Positions 10,709-19,194 are shown, counted from the stretch's first letter. The stretch: 64,000 bases of DNA from Mycolicibacterium llatzerense (GCF_000878195.1 NZ_JXST01000006.1:1-64000); one strand, 5' to 3'. Notes: generated from the letters alone by a model not told the origin. Numbers and translations are program-made.

Positions 10709-11171
10709 CTTCCTGAAATGGATTGTGGCGCCGTTGCCGTACTCGGTGCTCTGGGTGGTGCTCGGCATCCTGCTGATCCTCGCGGTGATCGGATGGTTCG
10801 GCGGCGTCGTGGTGTGGACACTGCCCGTCGAACGACTGCGAACCATCCCGGTGATCCGCGATGTCAGCGCCCGGGTGCTACAGCGCAAGTTCAGTGCCGC
10901 GGTCGGGCACGTGGCCGACCGGCACCGTGCCGGTGAGCTGAGCAGCCGCCAGGCGTACGCCGAAATGAGCCGAATACTGCGGAATTTCGTGTTCTACCGC
11001 ACCGGGGTGCGGGCCCAGTACATGACGTTGGGGGAAGTTGAACGCGGGCCCGCGGCCGCGGCCGCGCCCGTCGTGAAGGCCCTCTACACCCGGCAATTCG
11101 ACGTTGTCGACAACCCCGATGTCGCTGCCGCGGCAGCACAGGTACGGAGCGCGATCCGGTCATGGAACTGA
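10698..11171 (+). CDS. Small single-pass membrane protein of the MoxR cluster (DUF4381/DUF4129-like)
   Basis: A 157-residue protein that overlaps the DUF58 gene by 11 bp (GTG start). One strong membrane helix spans about residues 17-41. The cytosolic remainder has the helical pattern seen in DUF4381/DUF4129-type proteins of MoxR loci: a sequence like AGELSSRQAYAEMSRILRNF followed by TLGEVE. Ala-rich C-terminal tail. Role unknown; the family assignment is by pattern only. Confidence 0.7.
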   Translation: MANDFLKWIVAPLPYSVLWVVLGILLILAVIGWFGGVVVWTLPVERLRTIPVIRDVSARVLQRKFSAAVGHVADRHRAGELSSRQAYAEMSRILRNFVFYRTGVRAQYMTLGEVERGPAAAAAPVVKALYTRQFDVVDNPDVAAAAAQVRSAIRSWN

Positions 11172-12226
11172 GATGGTGGTGGGTCGTCGTCGTGGGGCTG
11201 ACGGCCTTGGTGGCCATCGTGGCCGTCGCGTTCGTCTGGCCCCTGCGGCAACAGCAGCGCCGGTTACGTCCACTCGCGTGGGTCGGTCGTTTGACCCAGC
11301 TGCCCGAGTACGCACGTGCCTACCGTCGGTACCGAATCCTGCTGGCGGCCATTGCCGCAACGACGGTCGCCGTGTCGCTGTGCGCGATCATCGCCACCGC
11401 GCGGCCCGTCAGCGCACAGGCGACCGCCGCGGAGATCAACCGGGCGCACCCGGAGGAAATCGTGCTGTGCATGGAGGACGATCCGGTCTCCCATGACGCA
11501 TCCGTGCTGCTGGCGTACTTCCGCGATCAGGTCGCCAAGTTCGAGACGCAGCGTCTCGGACTGACTTCCCGCACACTGCGGGTGATCCCGCTGACGCGGG
11601 ACTATCCCTATCTCCAGGATCAACTGGGCCGCTATGCCGGCCTGGAGCGGCTGAAGGCCGAGCAGAAGCCCTCGCCGGAGAGTGCCGCCGCGCTGCAACG
11701 CGCGCAACAGGAGTTCGGCCGGGCCGTCAACTATTCCGACTACCGGTTGACGGTCAATGACGCTCTCGCCTTGTGTATGAAGGGCTTTCCGGGCGCGGGC
11801 AAGACATCGGATGCCCGTCGGTCGGTGATTTACCTGGGTCCGGCCGGTGGATCGAACGCACCCATTTACTCCGACGCCGCGCTGCGGGCGCTGGCCAAGT
11901 CCTCAGGTGTTCAGCTGAACGTGCTGACCCCGACAACCCGTGATGCCGCCGGCACCCTCAGTGGCATCACGGAGACCACCGGCGGACGGTTCATCAGTTA
12001 TGTCGCGGCAGATCCCAAGGGCGGCAACAGCGGAACGCAGCAGGACGCGATGGACGCGGCACTGCGCAGCCATCTCGATGACATCCGCGCCCATCCACCG
12101 GGGCTCACCCGACCTGACGGAACGATTCTCGTCGAGCAGGTACGCGACCGGCCCAACACGGTATTGGCCGTGGCGCTGACCATGGTGATCGTCTTCTCGA
12201 TCAGCCTCGCGGGGGTGCGGCGATGA
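11162..12226 (+). CDS. Membrane protein with degenerate VWA-like domain, MoxR cluster
   Basis: A 354-residue protein that overlaps its upstream neighbour by 10 bp. Hydrophobic helices lie at about residues 4-27, 60-80 and near the C-terminus (about 333-350). The long middle part ends in a typical VWA closing pattern (ALRALAKSSGVQLNVLTP ... ITETTGGRF). At the expected metal site, however, it has LCMEDDPVSHDAS instead of a clear DxSxS. The metal ion-dependent adhesion site is therefore probably not standard. It pairs with the next VWA gene, much like BatA/BatB in Bat operons. Confidence 0.72.
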   Translation: MELRWWWVVVVGLTALVAIVAVAFVWPLRQQQRRLRPLAWVGRLTQLPEYARAYRRYRILLAAIAATTVAVSLCAIIATARPVSAQATAAEINRAHPEEIVLCMEDDPVSHDASVLLAYFRDQVAKFETQRLGLTSRTLRVIPLTRDYPYLQDQLGRYAGLERLKAEQKPSPESAAALQRAQQEFGRAVNYSDYRLTVNDALALCMKGFPGAGKTSDARRSVIYLGPAGGSNAPIYSDAALRALAKSSGVQLNVLTPTTRDAAGTLSGITETTGGRFISYVAADPKGGNSGTQQDAMDAALRSHLDDIRAHPPGLTRPDGTILVEQVRDRPNTVLAVALTMVIVFSISLAGVRR

Positions 12227-13266
12227 CATTCGAACCCGTGGTGGCCTGGTGGGTGTTCCTCCTGCTGGCCGGACTGACCCTGGTACTGCGCATGTTCACG
12301 CTCTACCGGGTGCTGGTGGTGGTCGGTAAAGGCAGCCAACGCAAAGTGGTGCTGCGGTGGAGCTTGTTGACCCTGGTGATCGTCTGCCTGTTCGCGGCGG
12401 CCGCGCGGCCGGGAATTGAAGGGGACAAGCGGGTTTCGGAGCAGTCGGTCGCGGCAGCCGCCGGGCGCAACGTCAACGTGTTCTTTGTCGTCGACCGCTC
12501 CCTCAATTCCAAGGCCGAGGACTACGGAAACAACCAGTTCCGGATGGCCGGGATTCGGGCCGACATGCAGTCGATAGTCGACCAGTACCCGTCGGGGCGA
12601 TTCTCGATCACGTCGTTCGCGACGAAAGCCCGTGTCGACTGGCCGTTGTCGGACGACGTCTGGAGTCTGCGGGCACTGCTCAAGGGCTATTCGGCCTACA
12701 CGTCGGATTTCGACTCGGTGTACCAGGTTGATGTCGGCGCGGCCGACGAGCAACTCAAGCGCCAGTTGGAGTTGGCCCACCGGCAGTACCCCGGTTCGAG
12801 CAACGTCGTCTTCTATCTCGGTGAGGGAGCGGGTGTTTCGAAGCGGTCGGCAACGAAATTCGACATCCCCGCCGGGCTGATCGCCGGCGGCGCGGTACTC
12901 GGCTACGGCACCCCCGGCGGTGGCCGGGTCGCCAGCAGGCTGGCGGCGGGGGGCGAGATGTCCTACTTCCCGGACGCGAGTGGCGGACAGTTCCTCTCGG
13001 TGTTGGACGACGCGTCGTTGAAGACACTCGCCGGTCAGCTGAAGCTGCCGTACTACCACCGCGCGCCCGGCGATTCGACGGCCACCATCATCCCGGCGAT
13101 CGATGTGAAGGCGTCCGCGGAGCGGCAACAGGTTTCGCTGCCGGGCGAGCGCACCGAGTTCTACTGGATCTTCACGGCCATCGCGATGCTGTTGATGGGC
13201 TATGAACTGTTCGCGATGGCGCGTGAGTACCGGGTGTCCCGCATAACAAAGGTACGGAGCGAATGA
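12223..13266 (+). CDS. VWA-domain membrane protein (BatA/BatB-like)
   Basis: A 347-residue protein whose start overlaps the preceding stop (ATGA). It has N-terminal helices (about residues 8-28 and 45-62), a von Willebrand factor A domain beginning NVNVFFVVDRSLNS at about residues 84-97 (a near-canonical MIDAS, D-x-S-x-N), and a C-terminal helix (about 308-330). This topology, two helices then VWA then a helix, is the Bat/BatA arrangement. Predicted partner or substrate adaptor of the MoxR ATPase encoded upstream. Confidence 0.82.
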   Translation: MTFEPVVAWWVFLLLAGLTLVLRMFTLYRVLVVVGKGSQRKVVLRWSLLTLVIVCLFAAAARPGIEGDKRVSEQSVAAAAGRNVNVFFVVDRSLNSKAEDYGNNQFRMAGIRADMQSIVDQYPSGRFSITSFATKARVDWPLSDDVWSLRALLKGYSAYTSDFDSVYQVDVGAADEQLKRQLELAHRQYPGSSNVVFYLGEGAGVSKRSATKFDIPAGLIAGGAVLGYGTPGGGRVASRLAAGGEMSYFPDASGGQFLSVLDDASLKTLAGQLKLPYYHRAPGDSTATIIPAIDVKASAERQQVSLPGERTEFYWIFTAIAMLLMGYELFAMAREYRVSRITKVRSE

Positions 13267-14255
13267 TGCCGATGTCAGCGGTGTGGCAGGGGACGGTCGC
13301 GGCCGTCGGCCGGTACTTTTCGTCCGGTCCGCATCGAAAGATATTGCGGCGCAAGCTGCTGCTGATCTCGATGCTGCCGGCACTGCTGGCGTTGGGGATC
13401 GCCGTCAAGTTGGTGACGATGGTGGCTTACGGGCAGTCCGCCCGGTCGGACTTCGTCGCGTACAACTCCTACGGCATGGCCGGTGACGTGCGGAAACTCA
13501 AGTCCTTCAACATGATCGACTCCTACAAGGCCTATTTCGCCGAGGGTGACCGCTATCTACTGGAAGGCAAACTGGCGGACGCGGAGGCGGAGTTCAAGAA
13601 ATCGCTGGCACTGGTCAGCCCAGAGGATTCGTGCCCGGTGCGTGTCAATCTCGTGGTGGTGCTGGAAGCCCGCGGTGATGTGAAGAACGCCGAGAAGCAC
13701 CGCGACCAGGCGAAACCGCTGTGGCAAGAGGCGCTGACAGTCGTACAGCAGGCGCCCGGCGGCTGCTTCGACAACTCGACCGAGCCCGATGTAGAGCAGC
13801 GCAAGCACCGCAACGAAACGGCGAAGCGGCTGCAGGACAAGCTGAAGGACCCGGAGCCGAAGTCCTCGGATGGGCAAGGCGGCGGTGGTGGTGGCGGTGG
13901 TGGTGACCAAGGTGGAGCAGGCGGTGCCAGTGGTCAGGGTCAGCCTGATCAGCAGCCGCCTGGGCAGGGGCAGGACGGCCAGCCCCAGCAACAGCCGCCA
14001 CCGCAGCCTGGGCAGGATGGCCAGCCGCAGTCGCAGCCGCAGCCGCCCGGCCAGCAGCCTGGACCGGGTGGGCAGGGCGGCCAGGCTCCTGGCGGACCTG
14101 CCGAACAGGCTCCGGATACCGTCGGCGCAGACCGGGTAGCGACCGAATCCGGTGGCGTTGCGACGCATGAGCTACATCCGAATCAGGGGGATCCGGGTGA
14201 TGTGCTCAAACGGTTGCTGGAGGATTCCGGCGCCACCGGTATCGACCGTGAGTGA
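13263..14255 (+). CDS. TPR membrane protein with Gln/Pro/Gly-rich tail (BatC-like), last gene of MoxR cluster
   Basis: A 330-residue protein whose ATGA start overlaps the VWA gene. One membrane helix (about residues 33-55) is followed by tetratricopeptide-like helices (about 83-150, for example AEGDRYLLEGKLADAEAEFKK). A low-complexity Gly/Gln/Pro-rich stretch spans about 205-290, and a conserved-looking end reads GDPGDVLKRLLEDSG. VWA plus TPR membrane proteins behind MoxR/DUF58 are the hallmark of Bat-type operons, where the TPR subunit organises the complex. A short, less-ordered region follows the stop. Confidence 0.78.
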   Translation: MMPMSAVWQGTVAAVGRYFSSGPHRKILRRKLLLISMLPALLALGIAVKLVTMVAYGQSARSDFVAYNSYGMAGDVRKLKSFNMIDSYKAYFAEGDRYLLEGKLADAEAEFKKSLALVSPEDSCPVRVNLVVVLEARGDVKNAEKHRDQAKPLWQEALTVVQQAPGGCFDNSTEPDVEQRKHRNETAKRLQDKLKDPEPKSSDGQGGGGGGGGGDQGGAGGASGQGQPDQQPPGQGQDGQPQQQPPPQPGQDGQPQSQPQPPGQQPGPGGQGGQAPGGPAEQAPDTVGADRVATESGGVATHELHPNQGDPGDVLKRLLEDSGATGIDRE

Positions 14256-14382
14256 GCTGTCGCGTCACCGCCCAGGGGTGGCCGCGAGCCTGACCGGGTG
14301 GCGACGAATCGGCCGATCCATCGCCCGGTGGTCAGAATGTGAGCCCAAGACGGGTGGGTGGGCGCGTTGGTTGCTGAAGCAA

Positions 14383-14718
14383 TTACGAAGGTTGCGGGCC
14401 ACCCCGACAAGTCGACGGTTCTCGCGTCTGGCGGAGCCGGCCAGCCCGCCGGCGGTGCCCTTGCCGATTCGAGCGGGGCGGACTCGGGATTGGATCACTC
14501 GAGCGCAGCTGCCTGACCTTCGCGACGGCTGACGTTGTGACCGGGCCTAGGTGTCCATCTCCAACTTGCGGGTCGGCGGACGGGGTGGCGTACCAGCCAC
14601 GCCGCAACGGCTGCCACCCCTGCTTCTTGATCTGCCGGTGCGACCAGCCCATCTCCCGCAGTTGCACCGCGGCTGCCACCCCGCCGTTCGCGGCAAGCAG
14701 TAGTTCGATTTCCCCCAT
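14383..14718 (-). pseudogene. Truncated remnant of an AbiEi/DUF559-type protein
   Basis: The first about 50 residues (MGEIELLLAANGGVAAAVQL, then GWSHRQIKKQGWQPLRRGWYA) match the winged-helix N-terminus found in mycobacterial AbiEi/DUF559 proteins. After that the frame turns into Arg/Pro/Ser-rich sequence without family character. No frame downstream to 14256 restores the nuclease-like C-terminal half. An intact relative lies at 38194-39057. The rest of the gap (14256-14382 and 14719-14781) shows nothing recognisable. A short free-standing DNA-binding protein cannot be excluded. Confidence 0.5.
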
Positions 14719-14781
14719 CGCTCAATAGCAGCCGACGGATGTCGTCGACGACAGTCCCTGGGGCGTCAGCCGGTGGATAAC

Positions 14782-15132
14782 TCAGGTCTGTTTGAGCGAA
14801 ACGCAGTCGTGCACACCTTCGGGGCTGCGATGCAACACCGCTCGCGTGGGCATCACGCGCAGGCCCGCGTCCGTGGCTTCGGCGGTCCCGTCGACGATCA
14901 GCGAGTAGCCCGTGGGTTCGCGCGGCGGCCACAGCACCGTCACGACCGGGTGGGCGCCGGCGTTGCCTCGGGTGGTGTTCCCGACGGGTTCGATCGTCAG
15001 TGCGCCGCCGCCGAACCTCGGGGTGACGGCCACCGTGTGCGGGCGAAAATCGTCACCGACGGTGATCAGGAAGCCGAACGGGAAGTCGGCCAGGGTATCG
15101 CCGAGCTTGTCGAGATCCACCTTCACGCTCAT
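14782..15132 (-). CDS. Pyridoxamine-5'-phosphate-oxidase-like (split beta-barrel) protein
   Basis: 116 residues from ATG 15132 (MSVKVDLDKLG). The fold pattern is that of small flavin-binding PNPOx-like proteins: FPFGFLITVGDDFRPHTVAV, then LTIEP, RGNAGAHPVVTVLWPP and SLIVDGTAE. Mycobacteria have many such proteins, some binding F420 or FMN; which cofactor is used here cannot be told. A longer frame to 15294 exists, but its extra N-terminus is Arg/Pro-rich and overlaps the neighbouring gene, so it is rejected. Confidence 0.75.
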   Translation of the reverse strand: MSVKVDLDKLGDTLADFPFGFLITVGDDFRPHTVAVTPRFGGGALTIEPVGNTTRGNAGAHPVVTVLWPPREPTGYSLIVDGTAEATDAGLRVMPTRAVLHRSPEGVHDCVSLKQT

Positions 15133-15157
15133 GACGTCAGGATAGGTCGCCGCAGCC

Positions 15158-16894
15158 TCAGGCCGGCGCCGCTTGCCGGCCGCGGACCAACCGGCCTGGC
15201 CGCGCCGCGGTCGGCACACCGTTCTCCGCGATGATCTCGCCGGACACGATGGTCGCGACGTAACCGTCGGCGGTCTGGTCCAAGCGGCGCCCACCGGCGG
15301 GCAGGTCGTGCGCGATGGTCGGCTTGTGCAGCGTCAGTGCGTCATGGTCGATCACGTTGAGATCAGCCTTGTAGCCCACCGCGATTCGGCCGCGGTCGGC
15401 CAGGCCCGCAACGCGAGCCGGGATCGACGTCAGCTCCTTCACGGCGTGTGCCAGGTCCAGTCGGCCGGCCGCGCGGTCACGCACCCAGTGCGTCAGCAGG
15501 TACGTGGGAAATGAAGCGTCGCAGATCATTCCGTAGTGGGCGCCGCCGTCGCCGAGGCCGAGGATGACGTCGTCGCGCTGGATCAGTTCGGCCACCGTGT
15601 TGAGTGACCCGTCGCGGAAGTTGGCGAGCGTCACCAGCAGCATCGCGTGGCCGTCGTCATCGAGCACCCGGTCATACGCCTCTTCGAGCGGGCTGACGCC
15701 GCGGGCAGCGGCCCGTGCGGCGATCGAATCCGACGGTGCCGGTTCATAATTCGGGGGAGTGCCCAGCGGGAACATGTAGTCCCACGCCTGCGCCGCGAAC
15801 ATCAGTGGATGGCCGTCGGCGGCCGCGGTGTCGTTCAGAATGCGTTGGCGTACTTCGGGTTTGCGCATCTCGGCGACGCGTTCGGCCAACGGCAGATCGG
15901 CGATCTCGCGGTACGACGGATACAGCACGAACGGATTGCCGGACAGCTCCAGGCCGATGACCAGACCGATGGGGCGCGGGAAGATCTGTGCCGAGATCGA
16001 ACCGCCGTCGGTGTTGGCCTTTTCAACCATCCGCAAGGCGTCCTCGAACGTGGCCGGCCCGGCGTTGCCGACGGCCAGGGTGAACGTGACGGGCAGGCCG
16101 ACGTCGGCGGCCACGTCGAAGACGGTTTTCAGGGCGACCTCGTAGTCGCCGGCAAGTAGATCGGGCACGAACTGGATCAGTCCGCCGCCGCCGTCTTCCA
16201 CGCCGCGGGCGATGGCCTCGATTTCGACCTGCGCCGCGTCGTGGCTCGGGATGGGTTGCCCGCCGGAGGTCTTGTGCAGCGTGAGCCGCGACGACGCGAA
16301 CCCCAGGGCGCCGCACTCCACGGCCTCGGCCGCCAGCTTGCGCATCAGGGCCAGATCTTCCGCGTTCGCGGGCTCTCGATTTACGCCGCGCCGGCCCATC
16401 ACGTACACCCGCAGCGGGGAGTGTGGCAGGAACGCGGCCACATCGATATCGCGGCGTCCCGCATCGACCGCGTCGAGGAATTCGGGGAAGGTCTCCCAGG
16501 TCCAGGGCAGGCCGTCGACCATCACCACGCCGGGGATGTCCTCTACCCCGGCCATCACGTCGACGAGCACATCGTGGTCGTCGGGCCGGCACGGCGCGAA
16601 GCCCACGCCGCAGTTGCCCATGACCGCGGTGGTTACGCCGTGAGCGGAAGACGGGGTCATTCGATCCGACCAGATCGCCTGTCCGTCGTAGTGGGTGTGC
16701 AGGTCCACGAAGCCGGGCGTGACGAGCAGGCCGGTGGCGTCGATCTCGCGGGCACCGGATCCGTCGACGGTGCCCACCGCGGCGATAAACCCATCTTGAA
16801 CTGCGACGTCGCCCCGGAACGGTGCGCCGCCGAGCCCGTCGGCGATGAGTCCGTTGCGAATGACGATGTCGTAGGCCGCGCCCGCTGCATTCAT
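15158..16894 (-). CDS. D-aminoacylase-type amidohydrolase
   Basis: A 578-residue metal-dependent hydrolase of the amidohydrolase superfamily, N-acyl-D-amino-acid deacylase group. The metal-binding DLHTHYDGQ is near residues 68-76, the conserved GNCGVGFAPC near 103-112, and a metal-site segment GLGDGGAHYGMICDAS near 475-490. The family normally ends with a small beta domain, seen here as GYKADLNVIDHDAL and VIVSGEIIAENGV-like sequence. It deacylates N-acylated D-amino acids or related amides; the exact substrate is not predictable. It is separated by 25 bp from the downstream PNPOx-like gene, so both may be one transcript. Confidence 0.85.
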   Translation of the reverse strand: MNAAGAAYDIVIRNGLIADGLGGAPFRGDVAVQDGFIAAVGTVDGSGAREIDATGLLVTPGFVDLHTHYDGQAIWSDRMTPSSAHGVTTAVMGNCGVGFAPCRPDDHDVLVDVMAGVEDIPGVVMVDGLPWTWETFPEFLDAVDAGRRDIDVAAFLPHSPLRVYVMGRRGVNREPANAEDLALMRKLAAEAVECGALGFASSRLTLHKTSGGQPIPSHDAAQVEIEAIARGVEDGGGGLIQFVPDLLAGDYEVALKTVFDVAADVGLPVTFTLAVGNAGPATFEDALRMVEKANTDGGSISAQIFPRPIGLVIGLELSGNPFVLYPSYREIADLPLAERVAEMRKPEVRQRILNDTAAADGHPLMFAAQAWDYMFPLGTPPNYEPAPSDSIAARAAARGVSPLEEAYDRVLDDDGHAMLLVTLANFRDGSLNTVAELIQRDDVILGLGDGGAHYGMICDASFPTYLLTHWVRDRAAGRLDLAHAVKELTSIPARVAGLADRGRIAVGYKADLNVIDHDALTLHKPTIAHDLPAGGRRLDQTADGYVATIVSGEIIAENGVPTAARPGRLVRGRQAAPA

Positions 16895-16977
16895 GTGAAC
16901 AACGTACGACTCAGGCCCTCGTCAGATCTGTGAGTTGGCTTTGAGTTGAAGATTAGAACGGCTAGGCATTGCAAAAC

Positions 16978-17008
16978 CGATGTATCGTGATAGGTACAAG
17001 ATGCATCG
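16978..17008. promoter_or_regulatory. Nested dyads upstream of PadR-like gene (probable operator)
   Basis: CGATGTATC (16978-16986) and GATGCATCG (17000-17008) form an 8/9 inverted repeat. Inside lies TGTATC-GTGATA-GGTACA, another imperfect dyad of the type bound by PadR-family regulators. It ends 20 bp before the ATG, so autoregulation is likely (inference). Confidence 0.5.
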
Positions 17009-17028
17009 AATCAACGAAAGGAATTGCG

Positions 17029-17634
17029 ATGTTCTCAGGTGGTTTTGGTCCCGGATTCGGTGGGGGCTTCGGCCCGGGATTCGGGGGCTTCGGTCCCGGC
17101 GCGGGTGGCCCCGGCGGCCCGGGCTTCGGCGGTGGTTTCGGCGGCGGCTTCGGGCCGGGCGCCGGACACCACTTCTTCCGGGGTCGTATCAAGCGTGCCG
17201 CGATCGCGGCGGCCGCGCTACTACAGGAAGGCCCGGCCACGGCCGAGCAGCTCGCGCAGCGGGTTTCGGAGATCACCGACGGCGCATTCACCCCGCCGGT
17301 CGACAAGGTCGAGTTCGTCCTCTCTCTGCTCGCGGCTCGTGGCGTGGCCACGGTCGAGGACGGCGTCGCGACGCTGACCGAGTTCGGTGAGCAGCTGCTC
17401 GCCTGGCGTGGCGTCAGCAGCGAGACGGTGCAGGCGTTCCTCGGGCAGGCCGGGAAGTTCGGCGACGTGATCAAGCTGCGCAAGGATTTGTTCGAACTCG
17501 CCGGGCTGGCGCGCACGATCAAGTTCACCGGCAACGATGCGCAGAAGGCCGACCTGTCGGCAGCTGTCACGACGCTGTCCGCGGCGGTCGCCGAGGCCAA
17601 GAAGGCGCTCTACCGCACCTTGGCCGACAACTGA
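17029..17634 (+). CDS. PadR-like winged-helix regulator with Gly/Phe-rich N-terminus
   Basis: 201 residues from ATG 17029, with AAAGGA 8 bp upstream. Residues 1-46 are FGPGFGG-type repeats. From HHFFRGRIKRAAIAAAALLQ (about 47-66) the sequence follows a PadR-like winged helix (GPATAEQLAQRVSEITDG ... KVEFVLSLLAARGVATVEDG), then a helical C-terminal part probably used for dimerisation. PadR proteins with Gly-rich N-termini are common in actinobacteria. The target is unknown; the palindrome just upstream suggests it controls itself. An alternative is a structural wHTH protein without regulatory role. Confidence 0.7.
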   Translation: MFSGGFGPGFGGGFGPGFGGFGPGAGGPGGPGFGGGFGGGFGPGAGHHFFRGRIKRAAIAAAALLQEGPATAEQLAQRVSEITDGAFTPPVDKVEFVLSLLAARGVATVEDGVATLTEFGEQLLAWRGVSSETVQAFLGQAGKFGDVIKLRKDLFELAGLARTIKFTGNDAQKADLSAAVTTLSAAVAEAKKALYRTLADN

Positions 17635-17716
17635 CCGACGACTGAACAATCGCCAGCGGCGGGCCCTCGGGTTCGTCGCTGGCGATGTTGTCGGTGCCCC
17701 GTGGCACGATCGGGGC

Positions 17717-18100
17717 ATGATCGACCATTTCGGTATCAACTGCAGTGACTGGGCCAAATCTCAGCAGTTCTACGACGGTGTACTCGGTGTGCTCGGGTTC
17801 AGCCGGCAGATGGACTTCGGAATCGCCATCGGCTACGGCCGCGACGGCAAGCCGGACTTTTGGATCGCCGATGCCAGCGCTGGGGAGGCTTCGGGCCCGA
17901 ACCGCGAGGTGCACTTTGCTTTTCAGGCCGCCGATGTCGATGCGGTGAGCGCATTCCACGACGCGGCAGTCGCACTCGGTGCCGAGTCCTTGCACGCGCC
18001 CCGGCTCTGGCCCGAATACCACCCCGGTTACTTCGGTGCGTTCGTCCGTGACCCCGACGGCAACAACGTCGAGGCGGTCTTCCACGGCGCGGCCGGATAG
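17717..18100 (+). CDS. Glyoxalase/VOC superfamily protein
   Basis: A 127-residue VOC-fold protein: MIDHFGINCSDWAKSQQFYD at the N-terminus, the second module beta-strand at REVHFAFQA, and the C-terminal metal-ligand strand RDPDGNNVEAVFH. Such small proteins act as dioxygenases, isomerases, or resistance/lyase enzymes; substrate unknown. It directly abuts the DinB-like gene (stop and start adjacent), suggesting one operon 17717-19194. Confidence 0.85.
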   Translation: MIDHFGINCSDWAKSQQFYDGVLGVLGFSRQMDFGIAIGYGRDGKPDFWIADASAGEASGPNREVHFAFQAADVDAVSAFHDAAVALGAESLHAPRLWPEYHPGYFGAFVRDPDGNNVEAVFHGAAG

Positions 18101-18634
18101 ATGTCTGACACCGCGGCGGCGCGAGAACTGTTGCGCGACTCGTTCACTCGCCTCATCGAGCACGTCGGCGAGGTCACCGACGGCCTCTCTGAAGAGGTGT
18201 CGTGCTGGCGCCCGACTCCGGAGGCCAACAGCATTGCGTGGCTGCTGTGGCACAGCGCGCGGTGCCAGGACATGCAGCTGTGCGACGTCGCGGGTGTCGA
18301 GCAGGTGTGGACGAGTGAAGGCTGGGAACAGCGGTTCGCGCTCGACCTGCCGCACAGCGATGCGCCCGGCTACGACATCGGGTACGGCCACGCTCCTGAA
18401 GATGTCGGCAAGGTGCGGCCGCCGGTCGAGTTGTTGGTCGGCTACTACCGCGCGGTGCACAAGGTCACGCTGGAGTACGTCGCGACCGTGGAGTCGGAGG
18501 AGCTCGAGCGCATCGTCGACCGACGCTGGAATCCACCGGTCACCGCGAGCGCGCGACTGGTCAGCATCATCGACGACTGTGCGCAGCACCTGGGTCAGGC
18601 CGCGTACGTGCGGGGCATCGCCGCGCACAGATGA
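18101..18634 (+). CDS. DinB-like metal-dependent (mycothiol-transferase type) protein
   Basis: A 177-residue four-helix-bundle protein of the DinB/DUF664 group. Features are SIAWLLWHSARCQDMQL near residues 45-61 with a conserved His, the GWEQRFALDLP motif typical of this group, GYYRAVHKVT, and DDCAQHLGQAAYVRG with another His near the C-terminus. Many actinobacterial members use mycothiol for isomerase or transferase reactions; whether this one does is unknown. It follows the VOC gene with no gap and overlaps the PAP2 gene by 4 nt. Confidence 0.82.
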   Translation: MSDTAAARELLRDSFTRLIEHVGEVTDGLSEEVSCWRPTPEANSIAWLLWHSARCQDMQLCDVAGVEQVWTSEGWEQRFALDLPHSDAPGYDIGYGHAPEDVGKVRPPVELLVGYYRAVHKVTLEYVATVESEELERIVDRRWNPPVTASARLVSIIDDCAQHLGQAAYVRGIAAHR

Positions 18635-19194
18635 CGGTCGAGAAGTTCGTCCGCTGGTGGCCGCCGGTCGGGCTGGCGATGATGGCCCTGTTGGGGTGGG
18701 GCGTCGGCACGGGCTCCACGCCCGTCGACGACGTCTTCCAGCACGCGGGCCGGGCCGGTCAGCCGTATTCGGGCTGGCTGCTGTTCTTCACGGATCCGCG
18801 CGTGCTCATGGTGATGCTGGTGATCGCGGTGGGAATCACGTTGTGGCAGAAGCGCTGGCGCCTCGCCGCGGTCATCGCGCTGACGCCGCAGTTGGCGGTG
18901 TTCATCGAGCGCGGACTCAAGGAGCTGTTCGGCCGGCACAAGGGCGGGGCACTGGCCTACCCCAGTGGGCACACGGTGTTGATGGTGACCGTGTTGGGCG
19001 TGATCGTCGTGGCGGCCGGGGCGGTGCTGTGGACCCGGGTGCTGGCGGGCGTCTTCGTCCCGCTGGGCATGCTCGGCCAGGCCTTCACCTATCACTACTT
19101 CACGGACACCCTCGGCGCGCTGCTGTTCGGGTCCAGTGTGGTGTGCCTGGCCGCGCGCCTGGCCACGGCGAAAGCTCCGCCCGCGGTCTATTGA
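18631..19194 (+). CDS. PAP2-superfamily membrane phosphatase-like protein
   Basis: 187 residues with about five membrane helices. PAP2 signature pieces are visible: KELFGRHKGG (motif 1 K...R-like), YPSGHT (motif 2) and TYHYFTDTLGA (motif 3 with His and Asp). It likely dephosphorylates a lipid phosphate at the outer membrane face. It overlaps the DinB-like gene by 4 nt (ATGA). Third gene of the VOC-DinB-PAP2 operon. Confidence 0.82.
   Translation: MTVEKFVRWWPPVGLAMMALLGWGVGTGSTPVDDVFQHAGRAGQPYSGWLLFFTDPRVLMVMLVIAVGITLWQKRWRLAAVIALTPQLAVFIERGLKELFGRHKGGALAYPSGHTVLMVTVLGVIVVAAGAVLWTRVLAGVFVPLGMLGQAFTYHYFTDTLGALLFGSSVVCLAARLATAKAPPAVY

Noticed and set aside
11998..13383. Minus-strand 461-codon frame
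   Set aside because: Antisense to the two VWA-type genes, Arg/His-rich without domain character.
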